From NCBI GenBank assembly GCA_001275005.1, contig JWZX01000999.1, positions 1-25,610 of the forward strand: DNA of 25,610 nucleotides. Reading direction: 5' to 3'. This document shows, in pieces, positions 8,270 through 17,340 of the stretch. This stretch comes from Chrysochromulina tobinii. Its lineage: Eukaryota > Haptophyta > Prymnesiales > Chrysochromulinaceae. The notes beneath the pieces were generated by a model. That model was not told the origin of the DNA and did no database searches. It saw only the letters and a program-made list of their open reading frames with translations. The number at the start of each line of letters is the position of its first letter. Position 1 is the stretch's first letter. The translations under genes were made by a program, and so were the position numbers.

Positions 8270-8968
8270 TTAGAATTTCTCGGTCCATGGACGCAAATCT
8301 ATCTCCTGCGTCCAGCAGGTTTTGGGCTGCTCATGTAGTGCCCAATAGGCCTGAGCAATCGCCGCCGGGTCGAGCAACCCGCCCTTGGCTCGGAGCGCCT
8401 CGAAGGCGGTGTCGCCCACGATCTGCCGGACGAATGGTGTGTCGATCGGCCCGTCGATGATGACATGCGCCACGTGCACGCCGCTCGGACCGAGTTCGCG
8501 CGCGAGGCTCTGAGCCAGGGCGCGTTTGGCGTGCATTGCACCCGCAAAGGCACTAAAGTTTGCCGCGCCGCGCGTGGAAGCCGTAGCACCAGTGAAGATC
8601 AGAGTACCCTCGCCACGTGTAGCCATCCGTGGGCCGAGGGCCTTGGCGAAGTGGAATGCGCTGAGTGCGGCAAGCTCCCAGGTCTTGCGGTACACGCGCT
8701 CCGACGTATCAGCCACGCTGAAGCGCACGTTCGCGCCGATGTTGTGCACAGCGAGCTTCACGGGCCCGCTGCGCGCCTCGACACTGGCCACAAACTTTTC
8801 CACCTCATCTGCCTCTCGAAAGTCGACGGCCGTCATGGTGATGCCCGTTTCGGGCGTGCCTTCGGGAGGGCGCCGCCGCGCGCCATGGACGACCAGCCCG
8901 CGGCGTGCAAAGAGCCGGGCCAGTGCTAAGCCCGTCGACTCGCCGCAGCCCGCGATTATCGCCGACAT
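8270..8968 (-). CDS. Atypical short-chain dehydrogenase/reductase (SDR)
   Basis: 232 aa, one exon. The frame continues to a GTG at 8989, but the first ATG is 8968 (context AAAATGTCG). The Rossmann cofactor motif lies near residues 6-14 (AGCGESTGLALA). HNIGAN (75-80) replaces the usual NNAG. Around the active site the protein reads IFTGATASTRG (124-134) and AFAGAMHAKRAL (140-151), where classical SDRs have Ser, then Tyr-x3-Lys. The Tyr position is Phe141, the Lys position is Met145, and a lysine sits three residues later. The downstream block ARELGPSGVHVAHVIIDGPI is a hallmark of a widespread SDR subgroup that I recall also carries FA-x-AK rather than YxxxK. Reaction unknown. It lies head-to-tail, 113 bp downstream of REV1. 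Confidence 0.8.
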   Translation of the reverse strand: MSAIIAGCGESTGLALARLFARRGLVVHGARRRPPEGTPETGITMTAVDFREADEVEKFVASVEARSGPVKLAVHNIGANVRFSVADTSERVYRKTWELAALSAFHFAKALGPRMATRGEGTLIFTGATASTRGAANFSAFAGAMHAKRALAQSLARELGPSGVHVAHVIIDGPIDTPFVRQIVGDTAFEALRAKGGLLDPAAIAQAYWALHEQPKTCWTQEIDLRPWTEKF

Positions 8969-9329
8969 TTTGCTGCCAGAGAAGTCCACAGGTGTGAATC
9001 GGCTGTTGCCTCCTAAATTGTGAATTATTTTGGACGGGCCCGGTGTCCTCGGTGTCGAATTTTTGTAACCCTTGACTGGTGTACTCTTCCAGGATTGAAT
9101 ATTGTCGGTAAACTATTTTTCGGTAAAGCGCGCTCAAATTCACTTCTCTTTTCTGCCAGGTGTGCGCGACCTGATCTCAGCTTCACTCACAAGCAATGCA
9201 TCGAGCAGGGGGCTGAGGGATGTGTCGAGCTAGCAAGCTGGGGCTGCAAGCTGGGTTGAGCCCTGGGACCTGGGAGCCTTACAATGGTGGCCAACCGCCT
9301 TGTCGTGCTCCCTTGCCACCCCCGATGAC
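8969..9329. other. Intergenic region between two minus-strand genes
   Basis: 361 bp holding the dehydrogenase promoter and 5' UTR on the right-to-left reading, and the rhomboid 3' side at its other end. Parts near 9010-9140 are AT-richer than the coding DNA. Near 9320-9345 there are two GATGACCTAC/GATGACCTG motifs like the intron decamers, but outside any intron I can support. Confidence 0.4.
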
Positions 9330-10184
9330 CTACTGATGACCTGAGAGGGCGCGGCGCCTGCGCCGGCCCTTGCCATCCCACGGCAATCGTACCAGCGGCT
9401 CGTCGACCAGCAGCAAGCCACCCGTATACGGCAGTCGCCGGAGCCTCGGCCCGAAAATCGCTCCCGCCGCCGCTCCTCCTAAGACCCCCCCCAGATGGCC
9501 CAAGTTGTCAATGTTCGAGCCAGGGAAGAGGCCGAAGGCGGCATTGAGCGCGCAGACCTGGAGCATGGAGGTGAGTGAGTGGGAAACTTGGATGCCCGCG
9601 CTCTCGAAAAAGTCCTTATTGATCTGGAGGAAGGCCATGTGAGCGCCGAGTAAGCCAAAAATGGCGCCGCTTGCGCCGACGGCGACCGGTGACCGGCGCA
9701 TTGCAAAGGAGAGGCAGTTGCCGGCGACACCGGCAACCACGTACGCCGAGATGAAGCGCTTAGAACCATACCAGCGCTCCACCGTCGGTCCGAGGTTGTT
9801 GAGTGACATCGAATTGATGATGAGGTGTGGCACATCAGCATGTAGGCAGCACGCGGTGGCAAGCCGATGGATCTGGCCGCGCTGGATCATCGCGTCGCTC
9901 TTTGCCATCGCCGAATATAGCCCACGCGAAGGAAAGATTCGGTGGAATGCAGGGGCCGTGAGCACGAAAATGCCCGCGTTGAGGTACAGAAGTGCACGTG
10001 TCACCGGCGTGCGCGTTTGCTTGGCATATGGCCTTGATCCGGGCCTCGTGATGAGCTGATGTCGGCGTGCGGCAACTGGCAAACAAGTGGGCGGCTGACA
10101 AGTGGCAAACAAGTCGTGCGGATAGTTGCAGCCACGACTATCAGTGCTTGCGAGGGCCAGGATGGCCAGCAGAGGCACGGCCAT
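9330..10184 (-). CDS. Rhomboid-family intramembrane serine protease, plastid-type
   Basis: 284 aa. The open frame runs on to 10886, but that extension lies antisense to the carrier gene; the ATG at 10184 begins a signal-like segment (MAVPLLAILALAS) followed by a basic leader, so I start there. Seen: a first membrane helix around 64-80; HRLATACCLHADVPHLIINS (106-125), corresponding to the rhomboid HxxxHxxxN region; the nucleophile S172 in GASGAIFG; and H230 in DNLGHLGGVLGG. The Ser-His dyad is intact and TM6 carries the usual Gly-rich motif. Plant plastid rhomboids (RBL10/11 type) have the same core. It would cleave membrane proteins inside the bilayer, inferred to act in a plastid envelope or periplastid membrane. 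The C-terminus ends in an Arg-rich tail (GKGRRRRR). Confidence 0.85.
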   Translation of the reverse strand: MAVPLLAILALASTDSRGCNYPHDLFATCQPPTCLPVAARRHQLITRPGSRPYAKQTRTPVTRALLYLNAGIFVLTAPAFHRIFPSRGLYSAMAKSDAMIQRGQIHRLATACCLHADVPHLIINSMSLNNLGPTVERWYGSKRFISAYVVAGVAGNCLSFAMRRSPVAVGASGAIFGLLGAHMAFLQINKDFFESAGIQVSHSLTSMLQVCALNAAFGLFPGSNIDNLGHLGGVLGGAAAGAIFGPRLRRLPYTGGLLLVDEPLVRLPWDGKGRRRRRALSGHQ

Positions 10185-10369
10185 CACGCCGGTCGCCGCA
10201 CAAGGGGGAAGCCTAAGTGGCCGTGAATGTGTGCAGTGAATGTGGGTTTCGAAACCATTGGCTGTGAGCGCGTATTCAGCCGCCAGGGCCAAGCCAAGTT
10301 GTGGACCAGCGAAGAAGAGAGGGGAAACTATGATGTGTGAAAGTGAAGCGGCAGACACGGTCGCGGTCA

Positions 10370-11392
10370 TCAACGCTTCACACCGAGCGCTGCGTCCACA
10401 GCGTCCTTGACTCCCTCGAGCACGCTGAACTGGAGTGCGCCGCTCACGAGAGCGCGCGCCACCTTGGGCGCCAGGCCTGCATAGAGGCCCCGCAGGCCCT
10501 CCTCGTCCGCAACTGCCTTGAGCGTCGCGAGCACGCCCGGCGCGGGCTGGTCGGCCGGCAGCGTCATGATGCGCGTGCGCGCCACGTCGAGCGGCGTCGA
10601 GACGCCCTGTGCGGCCATCGTAGCGAGCGCGCCGCCCACCGCAGCCTCCAGCGGGGAGAGCTTCGCGCCACCCTTGCTCCGCCGCCACGCATCCTTGATC
10701 GCACTGTAGAGCACAAACTTGCTCGAGTCCACAGGAAAGGCGTAGGCCACATTGCTGGCGTACCCGCGGTAGAAGCCGCCTGGCCCGATCTCGCGCCAGA
10801 GCGCCGTGGCGGCGGCGGCCGAGTCGCTCTCGCCGCCCGACTGTCGTCGCACCTTGATCACCTCCGCTGGGTTGCGCACGAGCCAATAGACGAGGTTGGC
10901 GCAGCCCACAGCGGCGACGGTGCCACCCGTATCGCCGAGCTGCGGCTTGAGCTGCTGCAGCACGGAATCCTTGATGGCGAAGAAGACAGACGCGGCTGGC
11001 GCACCCGAGACCACCGCCGGTGCAAGCCCTGAGTAGACGTCCTTGTACAGAGCCGGGTCGAGCAGTCCGCGACGTGTGGACGTCAGCTGCAGCCGCGTCT
11101 TGACCGTATCGAGCGGGTGTAACGTCACCTCCTTGATCGTCTTTTGCGCGAAGCCGGCAATGAGCCCAGACAGGAATTCAGTCGATGTGCTCGCATCTGT
11201 GGCGGCGGCGATCGGAGTCATCGTGTAGGCGACCGGCGGTGTGGTGGCACCGGCACGAGCGCCTCCGATAGCGACGGCGGCCGGCGCAAGGAGCACGCCG
11301 CTCACGGCCGAGCGCCGGGATATCTGCGTGCTGCGTAGGGCGTGCGATGCGGGCACGAACAATAGGAGGACACTTAAACTGAGCATCGACAT
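10370..11392 (-). CDS. Mitochondrial carrier family (SLC25) protein with bipartite organelle leader
   Basis: 340 aa, one exon. The frame opens at a GTG (11404), but the first ATG is 11392. Residues 1-18 form a hydrophobic signal-like segment (LSLSVLLLFVPASHA), then a basic/Ser-rich stretch and a second hydrophobic segment (STQISRRSAVSGVLLAPAAVAIGG). The carrier domain (71-335) has three repeats with signatures HPLDTVKTRLQ, NPAEVIKVRRQ and TPLDVARTRIM. The overall sequence resembles S-adenosylmethionine carriers, including plant chloroplast SAMC, but substrate assignment is tentative. The leader suggests insertion in a plastid envelope via the ER, not in mitochondria. The gene lies 185 bp upstream of the rhomboid gene on the same strand and 77 bp from the divergent ShKT-module gene. 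Confidence 0.85.
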   Translation of the reverse strand: MSMLSLSVLLLFVPASHALRSTQISRRSAVSGVLLAPAAVAIGGARAGATTPPVAYTMTPIAAATDASTSTEFLSGLIAGFAQKTIKEVTLHPLDTVKTRLQLTSTRRGLLDPALYKDVYSGLAPAVVSGAPAASVFFAIKDSVLQQLKPQLGDTGGTVAAVGCANLVYWLVRNPAEVIKVRRQSGGESDSAAAATALWREIGPGGFYRGYASNVAYAFPVDSSKFVLYSAIKDAWRRSKGGAKLSPLEAAVGGALATMAAQGVSTPLDVARTRIMTLPADQPAPGVLATLKAVADEEGLRGLYAGLAPKVARALVSGALQFSVLEGVKDAVDAALGVKR

Positions 11393-11469
11393 ATGTGGCG
11401 CCACTCAGCAGGCACCTAAACGAAACACAAGTTCTAAATCACACCCCACCAAGTTCACAACATCTAACC
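11393..11469. promoter_or_regulatory. Very short divergent promoter
   Basis: Only 77 bp separate the carrier start codon (-) and the first ATG of the orphan Cys-rich protein (+). Either promoters overlap the neighbouring coding sequence or the plus-strand gene starts further downstream (ATG 11596 region). Confidence 0.4.
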
Positions 11470-12621
11470 ATGAAATCCCGATGTACATATTCGCCATATT
11501 CCAACACGGCGCGTCGGACGCGACGCGGCACGGCTCGACTACACGCGGCACAAAGAGCGCGTGGCGTCCGCAACCAGAACTGGATCAGTTCTCGTATGTC
11601 GCTCGACGCACAGTCGTCTTACGAGCTGTGCTTCGACCGCTCCGCCGCGTCGGTGGCTCATTACGTACACTCCGTGTATGGAGTGACGAGCCCGGCCGTC
11701 ATCGAAGGCTTCAATTTTAGTGCTCTCACAGTGCTCTATTCTCCATTCCTGAGGCCTACAAGCGCCACGTTGACCAGTGTGAACGTCACACAGTGCCTGC
11801 TCCAATCAGAGCGCGTGTACAAACGGATTTTCATGAACGTGTTCTGGGTGAACTATCGCAGCCACGCAAGCATGGGCCTCGTTCCCTATGATGCTTTTAT
11901 CAATGCCGGAGGGCCGACCTATCAACTCAACGGCGTAAATGTCGTGCAGAGGTTGCCGTGTCGCGTTGCCAATTTTGGATGGATTGAAGTGTTGCATATG
12001 CCGAGCTGGTCCAATTCGAGACCGTACCAGGTCTCCTGGGGTAATCAATTCTGGATGTACGTTGTCAATGGGAGTGGGCTCTGGTACAATGCAGGGAGGA
12101 CGCTCTTGTGCGGGGACACGATGGACCTCGTCGAATACTTGAAATATACGAAGTACAGGAGGCGCGTGGGCGACACGAAGCCGCCGCTTTTCGAGGAGGC
12201 CATTCGCCGGCTGAATCACACTTTTGACAGCATCTCTTTTGACATGCACGTTGATGGCGCGTGCTGCCATCGGATGACGATGCACGAGATCTTCTCGCTC
12301 CATCGCTCAACCATGAGCTGTCCTGTGAACGACAGGTTGCGTCGCGGTCTCCCTCCTCACCTGCGCGCGTGCGACTGTGCGGAGGATGGTCGCTACGCCA
12401 CGTTGCCCTCGCCCCCGCGGACGTGCCCATCCGACAAGAAGCCGAAGGATTGGTGCGATAAGTGGGTGTCGCGGCTGCAGTCGACATGGAGACTCGAAGA
12501 GACGTGCAACGGATACGACCCGTCCTTTCGTGAATCATGCGCCGGAACGTGCTGTAGGAGGAGTCGGTCGCCTTTCGGACAACGCGTCGAGAATGTGCGC
12601 AATCTGCAACCCGTGTGTTAG
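11470..12621 (+). CDS. Orphan protein with C-terminal ShKT-like cysteine module
   Basis: 383 aa, no homologue recognised for the main body. The N-terminal 40 residues are basic and Ser/Thr/Arg-rich; a later start at MSLDAQSS (residue 43) is plausible. Residues 48-230 form a coherent, aromatic-rich domain (YELCFDRSAA, FMNVFWVNY, NQFWMYVVNGSGLWYNAGR, CGDTMDLVEYL) with several N-x-S/T sites. The C-terminal 85 residues are Cys-rich: the spacing DWC-x16-C-x10-C-x3-CC (329-362) resembles the ShKT module, widespread in eukaryotic extracellular proteins and often fused to enzymes; it does not by itself indicate a toxin. No signal peptide is visible, which is odd for such a module, so an upstream exon may be missing. 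Codon choice looks less GC-biased than in the neighbours. Confidence 0.65.
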   Translation: MKSRCTYSPYSNTARRTRRGTARLHAAQRARGVRNQNWISSRMSLDAQSSYELCFDRSAASVAHYVHSVYGVTSPAVIEGFNFSALTVLYSPFLRPTSATLTSVNVTQCLLQSERVYKRIFMNVFWVNYRSHASMGLVPYDAFINAGGPTYQLNGVNVVQRLPCRVANFGWIEVLHMPSWSNSRPYQVSWGNQFWMYVVNGSGLWYNAGRTLLCGDTMDLVEYLKYTKYRRRVGDTKPPLFEEAIRRLNHTFDSISFDMHVDGACCHRMTMHEIFSLHRSTMSCPVNDRLRRGLPPHLRACDCAEDGRYATLPSPPRTCPSDKKPKDWCDKWVSRLQSTWRLEETCNGYDPSFRESCAGTCCRRSRSPFGQRVENVRNLQPVC

Positions 12622-12844
12622 ATAAGTGTTAGAAGCTTTGAAGGGCGGCGAGATTCCCGAACGACGCGCGGCGGGGTGGTACGTTTCAAACAACCGAGTT
12701 GTCGGTCCTCGAAGATGTGACGAGCGCAATCCCGTTCGGTACTGTACTGAACAAACTAGAAGCCTCGAAAGCCTGCCCGCGACGAGCGCCGTGCCGGTGT
12801 CCTTCTGGCCCCCACACGATCCCACACGAACCACTCCCGAGGAA

Positions 12845-14701
12845 ATGGCAGCCGCGCAGAGGGCCCGGACGACGACGCCTATTGAGCAGTTTGCGCTGCT
12901 CTTGCACGAGCCTGGGGAGCAGGCCAATGACGCGCTGAGCGCCTTCCTCACGCGCCAACTTGACGGCATCGATGAGTCGTGCCAAGCCCAGTTGATGCTG
13001 CTCTGCACATGGCTCATGCAACTCTATCTGGAGCGGGGCAGCCTCGGCGAGCGCGCCCATGAGCAGACCCGAGCCGCCGAGTTCGCCAAATTCCTTGCCG
13101 ACCATGGGGAACGTCTGCACCACGCCACAACGTGCCGGCAGCTCGCGGCGCACGGGACCCTGAGCGAGCTGCTGCGTTACGCGGCGCTCCGAAAGGACTG
13201 GCAACGGCTCATTGCTCTTCATTTGCAGCAGCTGGACGTCAAGGCCGCCCTCCAGGTCGTCACCGAGCTCGTTGCTGCCACGGCCAAACAGCCCACACCC
13301 GACTGGTCCCTAGTACGTCTTCTCGAGACACACAGCGCCGAGTTCGCGCGCTGCGACCAGGCGGCGACGATTGGCCTTTGGCATCGCGTGGTGGGCCTCG
13401 ACCCGATGCAGCTGGTGCCCGCCATCCTGAGCTGTGGAAACGACGAGGCCGGCCGCGAGGCGAAGCGCAACGGCATCCGCTACTTCTCCTCGCTCAGTGG
13501 CAAGGATGGCGATTCCCCCGCACTGCATAACGCCCTGGCGTTGCTCCATGCGCAGAGCTCGAGCGACGCGGAGCTGCGCGAGTTCCTGGCGAACGATCGG
13601 CTCTACGAGCGCGACTACGCGCTCGCCGTCTGCCGCGAGAGCGCCCGTCACGACGCGTGCATCCTGCTGCTGCAGCGCGCGGGCAGCCTCGCCGAGGCCT
13701 CCCACTACGCGGCGCAGCACGGGCTGCCCGACACGGCGCGGCGGATCATCGAGCAGGGGCCGTTGGACGATGTGCTGCGCCGGCGTCTCACACTGCAACT
13801 CCTCGGCCCTCCCGTAAGACTGCGGCTCGGCGCGATCTCCGCCGACGAGATCGCGGTGCACACCGCCCTCGACGTCGACGCGGAGCCGGCGCCCACGACG
13901 GCGCCGCCCCCCACCCTGTCGGTGCACGATTGCATGCGGATGCTAGCCGAGGACTCGGGCATCGCGCAGAGTGACGGGAGTGCTCTGCTGCGACTCGAAG
14001 ATGTCTTGCCGCTGCTCGACGAGTATATAGTGGTGAGGAGCGCCCCCACTGATTGCCACTGATTGCCACTGATTGCCTCTGATTGCCTCTGATTGCCGCT
14101 GCTCGACGAGTATATAGTGGCCAGGAGCGCCCCCACCGATTGCGTCTCATATTGACGGAGCTCTTGTGCGAGTCCCCACTGATTGCGTCTCTCATTGCGT
14201 CTCTCATTGCGTCCCTCATCAGGTGAGCGACTTGAAGGAGCTAGTGTGCGAGTCTCTCGCGGTGCATGCGGCCTCGTGTGCCGAGCTGCGCAAGGTGGGA
14301 TGGCCTCCGATGACCCCTTCTGATGGCCTCTGATGACCTCTGATGACCTCTGATCGCCCCTTCTGATGGCCTCTGATGATATCTGGTCGCTACTGAGTAC
14401 CTCTGATGGCCTCTGATGACCTCTGAATTGCTTCCTTCATCAGGTGCTCGACGCGTGTATTGGGCGCGCGAGCCTACTGAGCTCCGAGCTAGCGACGCTG
14501 CAGGAAGCTCCCCCGCCTGAGGCGAGCTCCACGGGCACCTTCTGCGCCCGGTCCGGCGCGCCTGCCGACTACATCTTTCCTTGTGGGCATGCGTTCCACG
14601 AGCGCTTCCTCTCAAGCTGGGCTGCATGCCCTCTTTGTGGGCTAGAGGTGGTGGAGAGCGTCACGAAGCCCTTCATTGAGGACGACTTTGACAGCTTCTG
14701 A
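12845..14701 (+). CDS. VPS18: VPS18 C-terminal half (HOPS/CORVET subunit), 3 exons
   Basis: Exons 12845-14032, 14223-14294 and 14444-14701, giving 505 aa in frame. Seen: the VPS18 helical solenoid from FLTRQLDGIDESCQAQLMLL (a match to FLxKKLxxL...TQxxLLxTWL in animals) through RRIIEQGPLDDVLRRRLTLQ, the junction LRLEDVLPLLDEYIVV|SDLKELVCESL (equivalent to IEDVLPFFPDFVTIDHFKEAICSSL in human), a short coiled coil, and a C-terminal RING-like domain (C-x-RSGAPADYIFPCGHAFHERFL...CPLCG) ending VTKPFIEDDFDSF. VPS18 is a core subunit tethering endosomes and vacuoles. The N-terminal beta-propeller is absent: upstream sequence is open in frame to about 12626 but has no propeller motif, and the previous gene stops at 12621. 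Either this is a split or truncated copy, or its N-terminal half lies elsewhere. Confidence 0.85.
14033..14222 (+). repeat. VPS18 intron 1: composite repeat intron with a ghost exon
   Basis: 190 nt, GTGAGG...CATCAG, phase 0. Five CTGATTGCC decamers (14048-14096) precede a second copy (14093-14143) of the exon 1/intron junction at 14006-14056 (48 of 51 nt identical). After it, 14157-14174 matches the start of exon 2 (14237-14254) at 16 of 18 positions, followed by more TCATTGCGTCTC repeats. The interior therefore carries remnants of both flanking exons, with a stop codon between them, as expected if two insertions happened close together. Confidence 0.75.
14295..14443 (+). repeat. VPS18 intron 2, decamer-repeat type
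   Basis: 149 nt, GTGGGATGG...TTCATCAG, phase 0. It is almost entirely CTCTGATGAC/CTCTGATGGC repeats. Both ends closely resemble kinase intron 3 (AAG|GTGGGATsGCC ... TCATCAG|GTGCTCG), so these introns in two unrelated genes look like copies of one element. Confidence 0.8.
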
Positions 14702-15883
14702 ACGCCGTCGCCCGTCGGGGACGTGGGGTTGGGGGTGATACCCGGGAGTCGGGTAGAGGCGAGGGGGGTGACTCCACGGTGGGCCCGGGCCCGCCGACGT
14801 CTATGCGCGTCACTGTGCAGCTTTCCACGACGTGTCTATGCGCGTCACTGTACAGCTTTCCCCGACGTGAGCGAGAAGTGGCAGCTAGAGCTACAGAGAG
14901 TGCTGACGGATTCCTCTTCTCGCCATTTCTCGCTGAGTGACGAGATTGACGGATCCCTACCGCAGACTCGGGCCGCGTGCCGTGTCGGTCGGCCGCGGTA
15001 CGTTCGCGCGATCGCGCTCGCGCTTCGCGGTTTGCGCGCCGTGCTGGTATCGTCAGCCGGGCTAGAAAGAGACGAAACTCGGCGCCTGACCGCCTGTGCA
15101 CTTAATGACGGTGTAGAGTGGACCGCGATTTCCCGGACCTACTGAGGGCTACTGGGTCTGCTCTTTAAGTCTGCTCTCTCGAGACTCATCCAGAATCGTC
15201 CGCGATCCGAGCATCGACGATCCCGCCGCGACGTGATCGCCGCTTGCGAATTTGCGGATCGCGCCCAATTGATCGCGCCGTGAATTGTTCAACCTCAGGC
15301 ACCGCAAGCCGTCAGTGTCAGCAGCCCCCCGAACAAAATCAATATCGCAAAGGTCTTCTCGTGTGTTCACATGAACGACCCCATGAACGACCCTCATAAC
15401 ATGATCACCAGCGAAGAACTCGCGCCCTCTATCTCGCGCCCTCTATCGCGCTCCGTGTTCCGTCGCTCTTCGGGCTCAACGTGCGTCGGTGCGATCGCTG
15501 CTCGCGCACACCGTGCCGCCTTTGCACACGGAATCGATCGAGACTGTTGGTTTTTCCGCAGTCGCGCGCCGCCAACCAGTCCGCCTCCTTCCTCTTTCCA
15601 CTCCCGGGCGCGCTTTACTGCCACGTGACTGCCCAATCCTGAGACCTTGAGCTGGGCTGCTTCTCTCGAGGGCATGCGACTCTCCGTTTGCGATGAGAGC
15701 TTCGGAGCCACACGCCGCACGCGAGTCCCCTCATCCTTGCGGCACGCTGTAGGCTGTGCATGTCTACGCCGAGACACGCCAAACGCCCTTCAAGCTTGCA
15801 GCCGCCTTGTGGCCCCATATCTCCGTGCTGCCGAATGCACGCATGCAGCCTATAAGCCTCTCTTCTTCTCTCTTGTTCGCAGG
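14702..15883. other. 1.2 kb interval without a recognised gene
   Basis: Between VPS18 and the WD40 gene, both plus strand. It holds a two-copy tandem repeat at 14795-14868 (listed separately), small duplications near 15370-15395 (CATGAACGACC) and 15420-15445 (CGCGCCCTCTAT), and a strong pyrimidine tract ending TTCGCAG at 15882. Short open frames here resemble no protein I know. A 5' non-coding or short coding exon of the WD40 gene may lie in it. Confidence 0.45.
14795..14868. repeat. Two-copy tandem repeat of about 33-35 bp
   Basis: The unit CGACGTCTATGCGCGTCACT... (14795-14827) is repeated at 14828-14862 with few changes, followed by a third partial CGACGT. It lies about 95 bp after the VPS18 stop. 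Role unknown; it could be 3' UTR or promoter duplication. Confidence 0.85.
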
Positions 15884-17340
15884 ATGATTGCGACGCTCAT
15901 CAACTGTGTAGCGGAGAAGGCCAGCGCCCACAGCAAAGAAGTCTTATCGGTCACATTTTCCCCGGACGGGACCAAGATTGTCTCTGGATCGTACGACGCG
16001 ACGATCAAAGTCTGGGATTCAGGTGCGCCGCGAGCTCTCAAAATCGCCCCTCCTCGGCCAAAACTAACGCCTGTTGGCTTGTCTGGCAGACAACCTGGAG
16101 ATGCTGCGCGAGAAGACGAACGCCCACCACCTACCAATCGCGTCGGTGGCGTTTTCCCCGGACGGGACCAAGATCGTGTCTGGATCAGTTGACGCGACGA
16201 TCAAAGTCTGGGATTCGAGTGTGCCGAAGCCCTCAAAATCGCCCCTCCTTGGCCAAAACTGACGCCTGCTGGCTTGTCTGACAGGCAAACTGGAGATGCT
16301 GAGCAAGAAGAAGTTTGCCCACAGCAGGGACATCAATTCGGTCGCGTTTTCCCCGGACGGGACCAAGATTGTGTCCGGATCGGACGACAAGACGATCAAA
16401 GTCTGGGATTCGGGTGCGCCGCGAGCTCAAAATCGCCCCTCCTCGGCCAAAACTAACGCTTGCTCGCTTGCCTGGCAGACAAGCTGGAGATGTTGAGCGA
16501 GAAGACCAACGCCCACAGCAAATTGGTCATGTCGGTGGCGTTTTCCCCGGACGGGACCAAGATTGTCTCTGGATCGTACGACGCGACGATCAAAGTCTGG
16601 GATTCGGGTGCGCCGCGAGCTCAAAATCGCCCCTCCTCGGCCAAAACTGACGCCTGCTGGCTTGTCTGGCAGACGCGCTGGGGCTGCTGAGCGAGAAGAC
16701 CAACGCCCACAGCAAATTGGTCATGTCGGTGGCGTTTTCCCCAGACGGGACCAAGATTGTCTCTGGATCGAACGACGCGACGATCAAAGTCTGGGATTCG
16801 GGTGCGCCGGAGCCCTCAACAATCGTCCCTCCTCGGCCAAAACTGACGCCTGCTGGCTTGCCTTGCAGACAAACTGGAGCAGTTGAGCAAGAAAACGAAC
16901 GCCCACAGCGACGCCATCACATCGGTCGCGTTTTCCCCGGACGGGACCAAGATTGTGTCCGGATCGGGCGACGCGACGATCAAAGTTTGGGATTCGGGTG
17001 CGCCGCGAGCTCAAAATCGCCCCTCCTCGGCCAAAACTGACGCCTGCTGGCTTCTCTGGCAGGCAACCTGGAGCTGCTGAGCGAGAAGATCAACGCGCAC
17101 AGCGACTGGATCAACTCGGTGGCGTTTTCGCCTGATGGGACCAAGATCGTCTCGGGATCAAAAGACAAGACGATCAAAGTCTGGGATATCGTCAACTGGT
17201 CTCGCAAAGATCACTTAATGTTCAACGTTACTACCCAGCAATTTGTCTTGTTGGTGCTGTGGCTGAACAAATACAGCATGAAGTTTCCTGATGATGTGCT
17301 TGATCTGCTTATCGAGGCTTGCCTGCGCAAAGCCGGGTGA
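15884..17340 (+). CDS. Seven-bladed WD40 repeat protein, one blade per exon
   Basis: Exons 15884-16022, 16090-16218, 16285-16413, 16479-16607, 16673-16801, 16869-16997 and 17063-17340, giving 353 aa. The five internal exons are each exactly 129 nt (43 codons), all introns are phase 1, and each exon supplies one WD repeat (AHS...[24 protein letters not shown]). Seven repeats make one complete beta-propeller, a protein-interaction platform. The bladed part is followed by a 50-residue tail ([15 protein letters not shown] to CLRKAG) that I do not recognise. The chosen ATG follows a perfect 3' splice-site-like tract (TCTCTTGTTCGCAG|G), so an upstream exon is likely; the frame is also open back to ATG 15674. 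Partner unknown. Near-identity of the blades implies recent expansion or gene conversion. Confidence 0.85.
16023..17062 (+). repeat. Tandem exon-plus-intron units of about 195 bp
   Basis: Six introns of 65-67 nt (16023-16089, 16219-16284, 16414-16478, 16608-16672, 16802-16868 and 16998-17062) are nearly the same sequence: GTGCGCCG, then AAAATCGCCCCTCCTCGGCC, AAAACTGACGCCTGCTGGCTTGTCTGGCAG. The exons between them are also close copies. The unit that was amplified therefore included the intron. The introns have a normal CTGAC branch-point candidate and lack the CTGATGACC repeats of other genes here. Confidence 0.9.

Noticed and set aside
10185-10886. In-frame upstream extension of the rhomboid open frame
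   Set aside because: It has no supporting ATG, is antisense to the well-supported carrier gene, and its Arg/Gly/Ala-rich translation is typical of a GC-rich shadow frame.
14723-15145. 140-aa plus-strand open frame
   Set aside because: It spans a two-copy nucleotide tandem repeat whose copies differ in length by a non-multiple of three, and shows no recognisable domain.
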